A stretch of DNA of 64,000 nucleotides. Origin: CAIQPV01 sp963719855 (GTDB lineage Bacteria; Pseudomonadota; Gammaproteobacteria; Burkholderiales; Gallionellaceae). The stretch covers positions 868,001-932,000 of the forward strand of contig CAVRDK010000004.1 of assembly GCA_963719855.1 (NCBI GenBank). The letters run 5' to 3'. The translations under genes and the position numbers were made by a program. Below are positions 9,601 to 18,879 of this stretch, one piece after another. The notes beneath the pieces were generated by a model. That model saw only the letters and a list, made by a program, of their open reading frames with translations. It was not told where the DNA came from and did not search any database. Each line of letters begins with the position of its first letter. Position 1 is the stretch's first letter.

Positions 9601-11524
9601 TTACTCGCGCGGGATGGCTGGACCCGTAGCGCCGTCGAAGCCGAGCTTGGGTAATGCGGCCAGTTCTTCTGGTCGCTTGACTCCTTCTGCGATCACCAGC
9701 AAACCGATGTTGTGGGCAATTTGGCAGAGTCCTTCCAGAAAAGCCTGATTCCCGGATTGAGAGTCAATGTCGTTGATGAAGCTGCCATCCACTTTCAGGT
9801 AATGCAGGCCGAGATCATGCAGTGTGCCGATCCGGCTGAATTCGCGCCCGAAGTGTTCGATTCCGATGTGGCAGTCGAACTCCATCATGTCCTTGCGGAA
9901 TGCGCGGAAAGCATCGAGATTGGCGAAGGCGCTGATCTCGGAAACTTCCAGCCACAAACGATGGCAAAGGGCGGTATTCCCCTGCATCAGTTCGCGCATT
10001 TTCTTGCGGAAAGTTTCGGATTGCAGCGATTCACCGGAAAGATTAACCGCCAGGTCGGGCGAATTAAGATCTGATGCAAGCTGATTTATCGCGAGGCGTG
10101 CTGCGGCGATATCCAATTCTGCGGTCAATTGCAAACGGGTAGCCATGGGAAGGAACTTGCCTGCGGTTTGCCATTCGCCTTCTTCGAGGAAGCGCATTCG
10201 CAGAGGGCACTCTTGGTGCAGCAATTTTTTCTCGCCAAAACCAACGACAGGCAAGCCCACCAAGCGCAACCACCCGTTCTGGATGGCGTGTCCAAGTTGG
10301 TCAGCCCATTGGGCAGTTGTGGTGCGCTGAGATGAGCTGCCGGAGGCTTGGGCACGGCGCGGTTTGTTTTCGCCGGAAGATTCTATCTCGGCCAGAGCGC
10401 CGTCCAATATTCCCATCAGCGGTCCGGGTTCTATGCCTTGCTGATAATCGCTGAAACCGATGCGTACAACTACAGCGCCTTCGGAAAGGTGCGAAAGATC
10501 TTTGGCGATGCGCTCAAACAGTTCATTCGCCAATGCTTCCGCATCTTCAAGCCCGGGCAACGCTACAGCGAAATCGACACCATTCAGTCTGCCAACCAGA
10601 TGCCCTGAGTATGAAGCCACGGAAGTTTCAATACTCTTCGAGAATATTTTCAGAAATTTATCTGTATCCAAACGGCCAAGGCGTTGGTTGATGGTTGCCA
10701 AGTCAATAATACGCAACAGGATCAAACTTCCCAATTGGGCTTGATCTTCCGATTTTAATAATTCAGAAAGTTGGGAAAAGAAAAACACGCGGTTGGCAAA
10801 TCCTGAAACCGAATCGTAGTTGACCTCGCGGCGAACCGCTTCGAGCCGGGTTGCTTCTTCTTCAAACATGGTTTTTAACCGGCCCACCATGGTATTCATG
10901 GCGAAAGCGAGTTGTTTGAGTTCCGGTACCTTGGGTTCCTCTATCGTGCTGAAACGCCGCTCACAGATGGCGCGTGCCTGCTCAACCACCCGTCCCAGTG
11001 GTTCACGCAGGCGTTTAAGAATAAGGGCGGCAATCCAGCCGCTGATTGCTCCGGCCAACAGTAGCCAGCCAGCCATGCTGGTAGCGCCGTGCCATAGCTC
11101 TCCATAGGCGAATTTGCTCTGGCTGCGAAGCTCAATGGCTCCATATTGCCTCCAGCCATCGCTGATCTGCGCGTGCCCAGGAATCGGGTTTATCGGAAGC
11201 AGTTTGCTGAACCAGACGGGTGCATCGCCCGTGTCGGAAGGCGAGCTGCGTTCGACGATAGGTTTGCCCTTTGGATCGGTCACTCGTATCAACTCATAGT
11301 GCCCGCTATCGAATAGCGAAGTGACGTAGAAGCTCCATAGTTACCGGATCCTTGCTTTGCTGTGTCATGAGCAGGGCAAGTGCGCTGGCGTTGTCCTCAT
11401 TCTTAAGAATGAGCTGTTGCTCCAGATAATGCCGCGAAGAAAAAAGGCTGACGAGCGCACTCCCCATGAATGATAGCAAGGTGGAAAGCAATACTGCCAA
11501 CATTAGCTGCCTGAATAATGACAT
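9601..11524 (-). CDS. lapD: LapD-like c-di-GMP receptor with degenerate GGDEF/EAL domains (frameshifted)
   Basis: An inner-membrane receptor that sequesters LapG when it binds c-di-GMP. Layout: TM1 (MSLFRQLMLAVLLSTLLSF), a periplasmic LapD_MoxY_N domain with a GW dipeptide (SDGWRQYG) like the one LapD uses to bind LapG, TM2 (MAGWLLLAGAISGWIAALIL), HAMP, GGDEF, EAL. The GGDEF motif reads NGVDF and the EAL motif is replaced by GLPVVGF, so it is a receptor and not an enzyme. A one-base shift near 11310 splits it: the upstream frame ends after ELLRHFAIR and the next frame resumes at FDSGHYELIRV. The break falls in the short palindrome CGCTATTCGATAGCG. The downstream frame alone has no TM1. LapG is encoded just upstream, 25 bp away. 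Confidence 0.85.
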
Positions 11525-11549
11525 GGTTTTACCTCATTACTTTAAACAT

Positions 11550-12236
11550 CTATTCAAAACCTTCCGCTCTGGCACGGGTCAGAAGATCCTCCCAGCGCGA
11601 AAGACGGCTGGTGCTTGTTGAACCACCGCTGGAGCCATTGGCAGCAATTCCTGCCCATATCCCTTGGCTGTTGAAGCTGAACACCGGCGTTAAATCTTTT
11701 CGTCGCGAGGCGGGGCGGATTTCACCCAGCAGGTTGTCGAGAATCTGGGGCTCTGCATCCGGGGTGCTGTAGAAAGCCAGCACCATGTGTGCTTGGGTGA
11801 TGCCGCCCGCGCCACCTATTTGAGCCTTGACGTAAATCAGCCGCAATTGCGACATTTCAACGTCCGCAGAAAGCAGGGTGAAATATTTGGCTATTGCAAA
11901 ATCCTCGCAATCTCCCTGTCCGTGCCCAAGCGATTCCATTGGAGTTGCCCAATAGTCTTCTTGTCCCCAAGCTGTCCAGTCATCCACGAACTGGATATGC
12001 CGATTCCAGAAATCATTCACCTTTTGCAGTTTTTGATCCGGGCTGGATATTTTCTGTGTTTCCGCCACCAGTGTTTGCCATTCGCGAAATTTTTGTGCCG
12101 AATGCGCCCCCCAACGCTGAGTGATGGTTTTTAGCAATTTGTCTGCGTCAAAACCTGCCGCCTGCACCAGCGAAAAGAGCAGAATTGCGGTGCTGAGTAG
12201 CGTTAATATTTTGTAAATGCTTAAACGCGATTCCAA
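11550..12236 (-). CDS. lapG: LapG-like periplasmic cysteine protease (BTLCP)
   Basis: A 228-aa transglutaminase-like cysteine protease that releases the LapA adhesin from the cell surface when LapD lets it go. A signal peptide (residues 1-26, ending VQAA) is followed by the BTLCP domain. The catalytic triad is visible: C110 in GQGDCEDFAIAKY, H150 in TQAHMVLAFY and D167 in ILDNLLGEIRP. D109 and E111 beside the Cys match the calcium-binding residues of Pseudomonas LapG. The H-to-D spacing of 17 matches the family. It is upstream of lapD on the same strand and probably cotranscribed with it. Its expected substrate site is the TAAG in the adhesin at 1910-1921. Confidence 0.92.
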   Translation of the reverse strand: MESRLSIYKILTLLSTAILLFSLVQAAGFDADKLLKTITQRWGAHSAQKFREWQTLVAETQKISSPDQKLQKVNDFWNRHIQFVDDWTAWGQEDYWATPMESLGHGQGDCEDFAIAKYFTLLSADVEMSQLRLIYVKAQIGGAGGITQAHMVLAFYSTPDAEPQILDNLLGEIRPASRRKDLTPVFSFNSQGIWAGIAANGSSGGSTSTSRLSRWEDLLTRARAEGFE

Positions 12237-12591
12237 GTTTGAAGTGCAACATTTAATGAAGGCTTTGTTGTATTTGAGTATAGTGCATCTGCTTTCGGAA
12301 ACAATACATTATAAAACATTCTAAATCAAAGCACTTTACTTGGAAGATGGTTTAAGTATAAAGTTGCCGTCGGTAATAATCCCATAAAATCAGTTGGCGG
12401 AGAATTCTTCTTGTTTCCAAGATGTTGGCGTGTATTTGCAGGGTTCGCAGGCGCGCTTAAGGTAGCGCCGACTGATTCGCCGACTGTTTTATCTTCAATT
12501 CCAGTATTTCTTGGATGCCAATTTTATTGTCTTTGCATAGTGAATATTTTGTTCCGGCAGGACGGAGTATTAAGAGAAACCGCTGGTTGAC
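12237..12591. other. Divergent intergenic region between lapG and the TolC-type gene
   Basis: These 355 bp are AT-rich and hold no convincing gene. They must contain the promoters for the leftward lapG-lapD unit and the rightward TolC-type gene. A purine-rich GGACGGAG at about 12560 is too far from the ATG at 12592 to serve as a normal ribosome site. No clear operator dyad was found. Confidence 0.6.
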
Positions 12592-14808
12592 ATGGCGACA
12601 TATAAACACCTCTTGGCGTTAATGCTTTTGGCGGGAACATGGATGAATGTTGCTACGGCACAGGAAGCCAAGGACGGGGCAGCGCAAGTGGAGCTTGAGC
12701 AAAATGCCAAAGATCAAGCTGCAGCAGAGCCTGATAATGCATCCGAGGCAGAAGCTGAAAAAAATGCAAGGCTCGAAGCCGCAACTAGAGCCATGCAAGA
12801 ATTCAGTGAACATGTGGAGCGTATGAAAGCAGCGCAAAGTCCCCAAGTGCAGGCAGAGGAACACGCAGCAATAGATTCAAAACAAGCAGGGGATGGCAAG
12901 GGTCAAGCAGCACAAGTTGGGGCTGGACAAGATGTTCAAGTACAAGCTCCAGTTCAACCTATAACAGAGACTGGTAATGTTGCCGAACCAGAAGCTGAAA
13001 AGAAAGCAAGGCTCGAAGCTGAAGCCAAGGAAATGCAAAAATTTAGTGAGGAAGCGGCGCGTGTGAAAGCAGCGCAAAGTCTCCAAGCCAAAACAGAGGA
13101 GCAAGCTGCGGCTAAAATCAGGGCGGATGAACAAGCAGCGATAAAAGCAAAACAAGCAGCGGGAATCAACGCTGCAAAGCCAAGAGCCGACAAAGCCAAC
13201 GTGCTGTTGGATGCTGTCCAAAAAGCGGTGCTGAAAGATCCGGAAGTGTTGTCACGCTGGGACAATTTTCTGGCGGCCGTCAAGGAAACTGATGCAGCAC
13301 GGGGGGGCTATTTCCCACACGTTGATCTTTCAGTAGATAAAGGACGGGAGCGCTACCAGCCTGGTTACGTCGCCCCCACCTTGATGAACCGCAGGGGAGT
13401 TACGCTGACGTTGTCGCAAATGCTGTATGACGGATTCGCCACTCGCAACGAGGTGCACCGTTTGACCAGCGCCCAGTTGACCCGTTACTACGAATTGCTT
13501 GATGCATCGGAAACCGCTGCGCTTGAGGCTATACGTGCATATTATGACGTGTCCCGGTACCGCAAACTTTTCGGGCTGACCAAGGACAATTACGTTACCC
13601 ATCGCAAGGCGTTTGAACACATCAAGCAGAAAGTGCAGGCTGGCGTTGGACGCCGTGTTGACCTTGAGCAGGCATCCGGTCGACTTGCCCTGAGCCAATC
13701 GAATATTGTATTGGATAACGCCAACACCCATGACGTGTCCGCCCGTTTTCAGCGGGTTATTGGAGAGTTACCTCCGGCAGAAGTGATTAGCCCGGAAGCA
13801 CAGGCTACCCAAGACAAGATTGATAAAATGATTTTGCCGGATGCCGCTGCGGCCACGCTCTCCGTTGCGGTTGAATTTCATCCCGCCATTCTGGCTGCGG
13901 TGGAAAATGTGCGTTCCGCCCAATACGACCTGAATGAACGCAAGGCTAAATATCAGCCCAACATCAATCTCCATATTTCCAAGAGCAATAATTTTAATTA
14001 CACCGGAGTACCGGGGCCTACGGATGATGCTGTCGCAGAGGTTGTGATGAGTTGGAATCTGTTCGATGGCGGCTCTGACAGGGCGCGGTCGAGCCAATAC
14101 GCCAAGCGTCTGGACGCTGCCCGTGATCAGCGTGAGAAGGCTTGTCGCGATGTGCGTATGAATTTGGCAATTGCATACAACGACATATCGAAACTGAAAG
14201 AACAGCTTAATTATCTGGATCAGCATCAAATGGCGATTGAAAAGGTAGTTGTAGGCTATCAGAAACAATTTGAAATTGGCCAACGCAGCTTGCTGGATGT
14301 ACTGGATTCTGAGAACGAGCTTTTTCAAGCCAAACGCAATTATGTCAATGCCGAATATGATTTGTACATTGCTCAAGCCCGCACACTTGCAGGCATGGGG
14401 CGGCTGGTCAGCTCACTGGGGCTTGCCCGCCTGGAAACATCCGACTTGCCGGAATTGCTCGGTGTCAGCTCCGATGGGCCGGAAAATTGCCCCGCCGATC
14501 CCCCTCTCGCGAATACTTACAGTATTGATGATCTTAATGATCGGGCATTGGAGGCTTTAAAACATCTGGCACCCGCTGAGCCGGATGCTTCCGACAGCCC
14601 CCCACCCCTACCCGGAATGCAGGGGGTTCCGGGTGATTCCTCATCGGCGGTGCCTGACAGCATGACTGAATCGGATACCAAGGCAGCGGCGGAAGCCGAG
14701 TTATTTATGCAGAAGAAAAATGAAATCAAGGCTGAGAACACCAAGGCCAAAGGCGCAGAAGAAGCCGAAACAGCGCGAATAAAAGCCGAGAAAAAGGCTA
14801 AAGAATAA
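12592..14808 (+). CDS. TolC-family outer-membrane channel (LapE-like) with charged N- and C-terminal extensions
   Basis: A 738-aa outer-membrane efflux/secretion protein, the probable exit channel for the adhesin. The signal peptide ends at VATA-QE. Residues about 25-200 are an extra Ala/Glu/Lys-rich helical region with two related copies of a motif that begins EAEKNARLEAAT and EAEKKARLEAEA. The TolC fold follows: AVLKDPEVLSRWDNFLAAVK, then GVTLTLSQMLYDGFATRNEV, then a second half with SWNLFDGGSDRAR and QRSLLDVLDSENELFQA. The last 60 residues are again Lys/Glu/Ala-rich. Typical TolC proteins have 430-500 aa, so both extensions are unusual. No strong ribosome site precedes the ATG; a slightly different start is possible. 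An IR-flanked repeat begins two bases after the stop codon. Confidence 0.85.
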   Translation: MATYKHLLALMLLAGTWMNVATAQEAKDGAAQVELEQNAKDQAAAEPDNASEAEAEKNARLEAATRAMQEFSEHVERMKAAQSPQVQAEEHAAIDSKQAGDGKGQAAQVGAGQDVQVQAPVQPITETGNVAEPEAEKKARLEAEAKEMQKFSEEAARVKAAQSLQAKTEEQAAAKIRADEQAAIKAKQAAGINAAKPRADKANVLLDAVQKAVLKDPEVLSRWDNFLAAVKETDAARGGYFPHVDLSVDKGRERYQPGYVAPTLMNRRGVTLTLSQMLYDGFATRNEVHRLTSAQLTRYYELLDASETAALEAIRAYYDVSRYRKLFGLTKDNYVTHRKAFEHIKQKVQAGVGRRVDLEQASGRLALSQSNIVLDNANTHDVSARFQRVIGELPPAEVISPEAQATQDKIDKMILPDAAAATLSVAVEFHPAILAAVENVRSAQYDLNERKAKYQPNINLHISKSNNFNYTGVPGPTDDAVAEVVMSWNLFDGGSDRARSSQYAKRLDAARDQREKACRDVRMNLAIAYNDISKLKEQLNYLDQHQMAIEKVVVGYQKQFEIGQRSLLDVLDSENELFQAKRNYVNAEYDLYIAQARTLAGMGRLVSSLGLARLETSDLPELLGVSSDGPENCPADPPLANTYSIDDLNDRALEALKHLAPAEPDASDSPPPLPGMQGVPGDSSSAVPDSMTESDTKAAAEAELFMQKKNEIKAENTKAKGAEEAETARIKAEKKAKE

Positions 14809-14809
14809 A

Positions 14810-15099
14810 AATGGGTATCCCCTTCACCCCCGTACAGCCTTCGGTTTGAAAATACCGGTGCGAACACCAGGCATCAAGATTGAGTATTCTGGAGAACCAA
14901 ACCCCCTCTGATGGAACTACTAGCCATTCGACTAAGCACGATGAAGCATGCGCTAAGTCGCTGGTTATAACTCCCCCTTGTCAGTACGAAAAACTATTGT
15001 CCCGGCACCGGGGGGAGAACCTGATAGCGGCTCCTCCCCTGACAAGGGGAGGCTGGGAGGGGTTTGTTTTAATTCACGGGGGTGAAGGGGATACCCATT
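14810..15099. repeat. 290-bp MITE-like element with perfect 24-bp terminal inverted repeats
   Basis: The ends 14810-14833 and 15076-15099 are perfect inverted copies (outer end AATGGGTATCC). Inside lies a second inverted pair: CCCCCTTGTCAG near 14974 and CTGACAAGGGG near 15038, followed by GGCTGGGAGGGG. No open frame of note is present. This is what a non-autonomous transposable element or intergenic mosaic repeat looks like. No target duplication could be identified with confidence. Confidence 0.7.
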
Positions 15100-15201
15100 A
15101 GAATAAAATAACCGCCATTGCGTGAACTGCAATCGAAATCCGCGCAAATCTGGCGAAGCGTATCCTTGACGTGGTGTAGTGGTGATACGCTGATGCATGG
15201 T

Positions 15202-15228
15202 TGTGAGCGCGGCATTTCTGCGCTCACA
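15202..15228. terminator. Stem-loop 3' of the first DUF1924 cytochrome gene
   Basis: TGTGAGCGC and GCGCTCACA form a perfect 9-bp stem with a 9-nt loop, about 45 bp beyond the stop codon of the minus-strand gene. There is no good U-run on that strand, so it may be a weak or Rho-assisted terminator or an mRNA-stabilising hairpin. Confidence 0.45.
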
Positions 15229-15272
15229 TCACATATTATGCGGGTCATTTTTTGTGGTTGTTTCTGCTTGGG

Positions 15273-15725
15273 TTATTTTACTGACATCAAATAAGCGAGG
15301 AAGTCACCTTTATCTTGAGCAGAGCAATCCTTCTTATACAGATCCATGCAGTGCTTCGAAAAATTTATTTCTACTTTTTGGGCATTGGTAAAACGTTTCT
15401 GATTTGCTGAAAGAGCCAGCGGCTTGATCGGTTTCCCAGTCTCATTGTGTTTGCCTTCATTAGCTGGATTGTCGGTATGACACGAGGAGCAGGAAACATC
15501 CTTCGACGACCAGCTTCGCCGCTTGGTGTAGAAGGCACGCCCGGCATCTGCGGACAATGTTGATTTTGGGTTCACCTCCTTTGCCTCTAAGGCGTACTTA
15601 GCATAGAGTTTTTTCACAACATCAGATTGAAGAGCGAATTGATCTGAAATATTGTTGCTTTCTGCTTGAGCCGAAAGGCTGATGAAGCCAATCAATGCTA
15701 TCAACATGTACTGTGATTTTTTCAT
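15273..15725 (-). CDS. DUF1924 monohaem cytochrome c (copy 1)
   Basis: A 150-aa periplasmic haem protein. The signal peptide ends at LSAQA-ES. A single haem motif CSSCH lies in VSCSSCHTDNPANEGKH. The C-terminus holds two more Cys (KHCMDLYKKDCSAQDKGDFLAYLMSVK), which is typical of DUF1924 proteins. It is about two-thirds identical to the gene at 22741-23184, and similarity continues some 50 bp past the stop codons, so the two are duplicates. They flank the FHA-cytochrome / cytochrome b / FAD-FeS cluster, and one or both may be soluble electron carriers for it. The exact partner is unknown. Confidence 0.88.
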   Translation of the reverse strand: MKKSQYMLIALIGFISLSAQAESNNISDQFALQSDVVKKLYAKYALEAKEVNPKSTLSADAGRAFYTKRRSWSSKDVSCSSCHTDNPANEGKHNETGKPIKPLALSANQKRFTNAQKVEINFSKHCMDLYKKDCSAQDKGDFLAYLMSVK

Positions 15726-15911
15726 TTGTGAATCCCTGTCATAGATTTATGGTTTATATTGATCGAGCAATTATTTTACTGGCATTATTATTTATGTATC
15801 TGAACCTTTTTCGGTTTCCCTGTCACCACGTAATTTTGAGCTCCCCTCGGTTTTTCGTCTTCCAAGAGGTGGATACCATGCTACCAGTTTTTCTTTCCGT
15901 TGCGCAATGTG

Positions 15912-16145
15912 TCAGTTGTCCAGAAACTGCATAGGTGACTTGCAGCACAGTTTTGAGTGTTGCCATTTCTGGTTGTAGAGTACCTTGAGGTACTCGAAGC
16001 TCATGGCTGTCATCTCCGCCCGTGCCCCAAAGCGCAGTCAATGCACGCGCTGGTTGTTGAAGCTATTGAACCAGCTTTCGGTTGGTGCCTTGTCCCAGCA
16101 GTTTCCTTTACGGCTCATAGAGCGGATCATGCCGTACTTTTTAGC
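15912..16145 (-). pseudogene. Remnant of an IS3-family transposase (OrfB C-terminus)
   Basis: Read leftward from 16145, the frame gives GMIRSMSRKGNCWDKAPTES, the conserved end of the DDE domain of IS3-family transposases, then WFNSFNNQRVH followed by an in-frame TGA. After a stop and frame change come FEYLKVLYNQKWQHSKL and SPMQFLDN, the usual tail. No 5' half or inverted repeats are recognisable, so this is a dead fragment between the cytochrome gene and the redox operon. Confidence 0.8.
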
Positions 16146-16199
16146 TTGGTTTGAAGGGCAACATGAGGGAGTTGCGCCTAATAGTAGAGATTATCCGGG

Positions 16200-17855
16200 T
16201 TAATCATTCGCCTTTCTCACACCTTGATGAAATCGGTGACAGCTATCACAGGTGCTCTTGATTTTCCCTTTTGCGGGATGATCGCCAACGTGGCATTCAC
16301 GACATTTCTCTATGGCGGGCATGGCAATATCCGCGCTCGTCTTTGAATTTATCTTGTCGTGACATTCTGTGCAGTTAACCGTGTCATGTTTAAAGTGCGC
16401 AAACACAGCGCCCGGTTGCCAATCGCGATTGATATGCAGCGGTGCAACTTTCCATGGAACATCATTATCCCCAGTCGGCTCAATTTCATGGCATTCGCCA
16501 CACGCAAGATTCTCCCCACGCTCCTTGAATAGCGTAGCAGCGGCATTCTTGCGAGCAAGATCGTTGGCGCACTCTAAAGTGCGTTTGGCAACATTGCCAA
16601 TCCCTCCCGCTTGCGCACATACCGCCATATTCTTGGCTGGCGAGTCAGTCAACCATTTTGCGTAAAATTCACGCAATCTATTCATCACTTCGCGCTCAGA
16701 TCCGTGGGGGACACTGCCATCGGCAGGTTCCGTAAAATACAGTTCGTGGCAACGAGACTGCTGACAGGTTTTTTGCATGGACATGGGTGCGAAATGCGTC
16801 CCGGACTCTTCTATTTTGTGACAATCGCGACACACCATTACAGTATTGCCTTCCGGGGTTGACACTCCATCCTTAGCCAAGTGAACTTGATGAGAAAACT
16901 TGAGTCCGGATTTTTCAACCAGTTTCCCCTTTTCGTCTTGCCGAACACGAATGACATTCTTTCCATCCAGCAAAGTGATATGGAATGGCGGGTGATCCGA
17001 GCCAAAATCATGTACGTTGGCAAACGCTGTGCCGGCATTTTTACTCTTGAGATCACCATGACACTTAACGCACTCTTGCGAATCATGCAGCACTAGACCC
17101 GTCCCCCCCCTGTGATCAGGGTGACAGTTGGTACAGAGCACATTTTTAAATGCACTCGCATGTAAATCGTCATTCCTTAAGTGCTGGGCAACCTGCTTAT
17201 GGCAACCCAAACACACCTCATCAGAAACAGCCTGGAAAGCACGTTGATGGCAGATCGAGCATTTCGCGCCGAATACACTATGTCCGCCAGATAACGGCCC
17301 GGGATTCCACGATTCAGTCAGGGTAATGGGGAGCGTGGACTGCCATTTGTCAAATGCAGATGAGGCGCCCGGCAGCAAAGGCAGCAACAAGAATGAGAAC
17401 AGAATGAAGGCCGCCAATCCGAAGCTCAGCTTGCGTTTACTCAACCCCAAAGCAGCCAATGTGACTGGTGTAGTTCGACAACCTTTCGCTGTATCCTGCT
17501 CGGGCAACGGCTGGGTCATTTCCACAGACAAGGCGATATCGTGCCCGTCCGACGCGGGTTCAACAACAAGCAAATATGGGCCGATTTCAACACGCGTCCC
17601 GGGAGAGAGCGCGGCACTCTGAACAATGAAGCCATTGATGTTGATGGTCGCATCATTTTCCCCCTCAATGTACAACGTCCCATCTTCAGCCCGTCTAACA
17701 GTGGCATGAAGCAAGCTGACACGATGGTCGAGCAGATGAATCTTGCAAGCAGCGCCCCGTCCGATCTGAATGGATTCACCGGCAATGACACTTTCCTTGC
17801 AAACCGGTAAACCCTGCTGGTTGCGTGAGACTTGAATCAATAGGCAAGAGATCAT
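16200..17855 (-). CDS. FHA-domain, membrane-anchored multihaem cytochrome c
   Basis: A 551-aa fusion. Residues 25-98 form a forkhead-associated (phosphothreonine-binding) domain: IGRGAACKIHLLDHRVSLLHA and an INGF...G.R.EIGPYLL end. One TM helix (about 143-163) follows, then a periplasmic region with nine CxxCH motifs (CSICH, CLGCH, CTNCH, CVKCH, CRDCH, CGECH, CTECH, CRECH, CDSCH) and one CX4CH (CQQSRCH), so nine or ten haems. The FHA domain would face the cytoplasm. It lies 6 bp after the cytochrome b-like gene in the same operon, with the FAD/FeS protein upstream. Inferred role: periplasmic end of a transmembrane electron pathway whose assembly or activity is tuned by protein phosphorylation. 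The haem count is seen; the regulation is inference. Confidence 0.85.
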   Translation of the reverse strand: MISCLLIQVSRNQQGLPVCKESVIAGESIQIGRGAACKIHLLDHRVSLLHATVRRAEDGTLYIEGENDATININGFIVQSAALSPGTRVEIGPYLLVVEPASDGHDIALSVEMTQPLPEQDTAKGCRTTPVTLAALGLSKRKLSFGLAAFILFSFLLLPLLPGASSAFDKWQSTLPITLTESWNPGPLSGGHSVFGAKCSICHQRAFQAVSDEVCLGCHKQVAQHLRNDDLHASAFKNVLCTNCHPDHRGGTGLVLHDSQECVKCHGDLKSKNAGTAFANVHDFGSDHPPFHITLLDGKNVIRVRQDEKGKLVEKSGLKFSHQVHLAKDGVSTPEGNTVMVCRDCHKIEESGTHFAPMSMQKTCQQSRCHELYFTEPADGSVPHGSEREVMNRLREFYAKWLTDSPAKNMAVCAQAGGIGNVAKRTLECANDLARKNAAATLFKERGENLACGECHEIEPTGDNDVPWKVAPLHINRDWQPGAVFAHFKHDTVNCTECHDKINSKTSADIAMPAIEKCRECHVGDHPAKGKIKSTCDSCHRFHQGVRKAND

Positions 17856-17861
17856 TATGTG

Positions 17862-18842
17862 CTACCAGTAAAAAAATATGGCCATAATGTGCGCAAATAG
17901 CGCTGCCAATAATGCAATAGATAATGGCACGTGAAGATATAACCAGAACTGCATCCGGGCATTCAGCATGATTTCATTTCGCGCCCGCAACACCAGTTTT
18001 TGTTTGTGCAAAAGCACGGAATACAGATCACGCATTAATTTTGGCTGATCATCCTTGATGAATTTTTCGCCGAATTGTTGTATTTGCTGTACTGCCAACC
18101 CGGTTGGACAATCGCGTTGGCTGCCGCTTAATTGTTGCAAGGTGTTGCCGCCTAGTCGTGTTTCCTGTCGCGCCTTCAATACCAATGCGTTCACTTCGTC
18201 GGGCAAACTCAGCGCGCGTATCCGGGCCAATTCGTCAAGTTCCGCAATCTTTTGCAACACCCCGTTCAGTGTATCTTCACCCATATTCTGGGTAATTAGG
18301 CGTGGGTAACTCAGGTACGCAAACGTCCCGTAAAAACCGCTTGCAATGACCAGCATCATCAACACATAAGACAATGTATGAACATTCCAGCCAAACTGAA
18401 AGCCGGTGTGCAACGAGGCTAATATGATAAGCGCGGCCCCCAGATAAACGTGCGCGGAAAGCCATCCCTGCAGCGTCCCACCGTAACGCAAGCTTTCTTT
18501 GGCATGCAGCTTCCTGCGATCCGCCCGCTTCCTTTTACGCCCCGGGTAATTGGTTTGCGCACAGACATCCTCTTGTTTGCGCCTCGCTCTTATATGGTAC
18601 TGCCGTCTATCCGGCACTCTTGGAGTGCGGCGCTTGCGAACGCCATACCACATATGCAAGAACACGATCAGCGTCGAAATAATACCAAGCACGTAACCCA
18701 GCCAGGTTCCGCCATAATGTTCGCCGCCAGCAGGTTTAATAGACACATAAGCTACTATCGCTATTGCCACCAGCAGGCTCGCAGCCTTGAAATACCGGTA
18801 ATTCTTGTATTTCACCAAGGTCGGGCGTTGCATCATGTCCAT
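17862..18842 (-). CDS. Cytochrome b-like integral membrane protein
   Basis: A 326-aa membrane protein with about five hydrophobic helices: two N-terminal (near 20-35 and 48-66), two in the centre (about 128-175) and one at the C-terminus. Histidines lie inside or at the edge of the helices (VFLHMWYG, SAHVYLGAALIILASLHTGF, LYLHVPLSIALLAALFAHIMAIF), a pattern that suits b-type haem ligands as in ferric reductase-like or formate dehydrogenase gamma-type proteins. A very basic cytoplasmic loop (residues 70-112) and a soluble loop (about 185-290) separate them. It lies between the FAD/FeS gene and the multihaem cytochrome gene and would pass electrons between them across the membrane. No exact family name can be given. 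Confidence 0.7.
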   Translation of the reverse strand: MDMMQRPTLVKYKNYRYFKAASLLVAIAIVAYVSIKPAGGEHYGGTWLGYVLGIISTLIVFLHMWYGVRKRRTPRVPDRRQYHIRARRKQEDVCAQTNYPGRKRKRADRRKLHAKESLRYGGTLQGWLSAHVYLGAALIILASLHTGFQFGWNVHTLSYVLMMLVIASGFYGTFAYLSYPRLITQNMGEDTLNGVLQKIAELDELARIRALSLPDEVNALVLKARQETRLGGNTLQQLSGSQRDCPTGLAVQQIQQFGEKFIKDDQPKLMRDLYSVLLHKQKLVLRARNEIMLNARMQFWLYLHVPLSIALLAALFAHIMAIFFYW

Positions 18843-18879
18843 TCAAGGCTCCGCTTGTAAGTGTTCTCAGCCACTCTAT

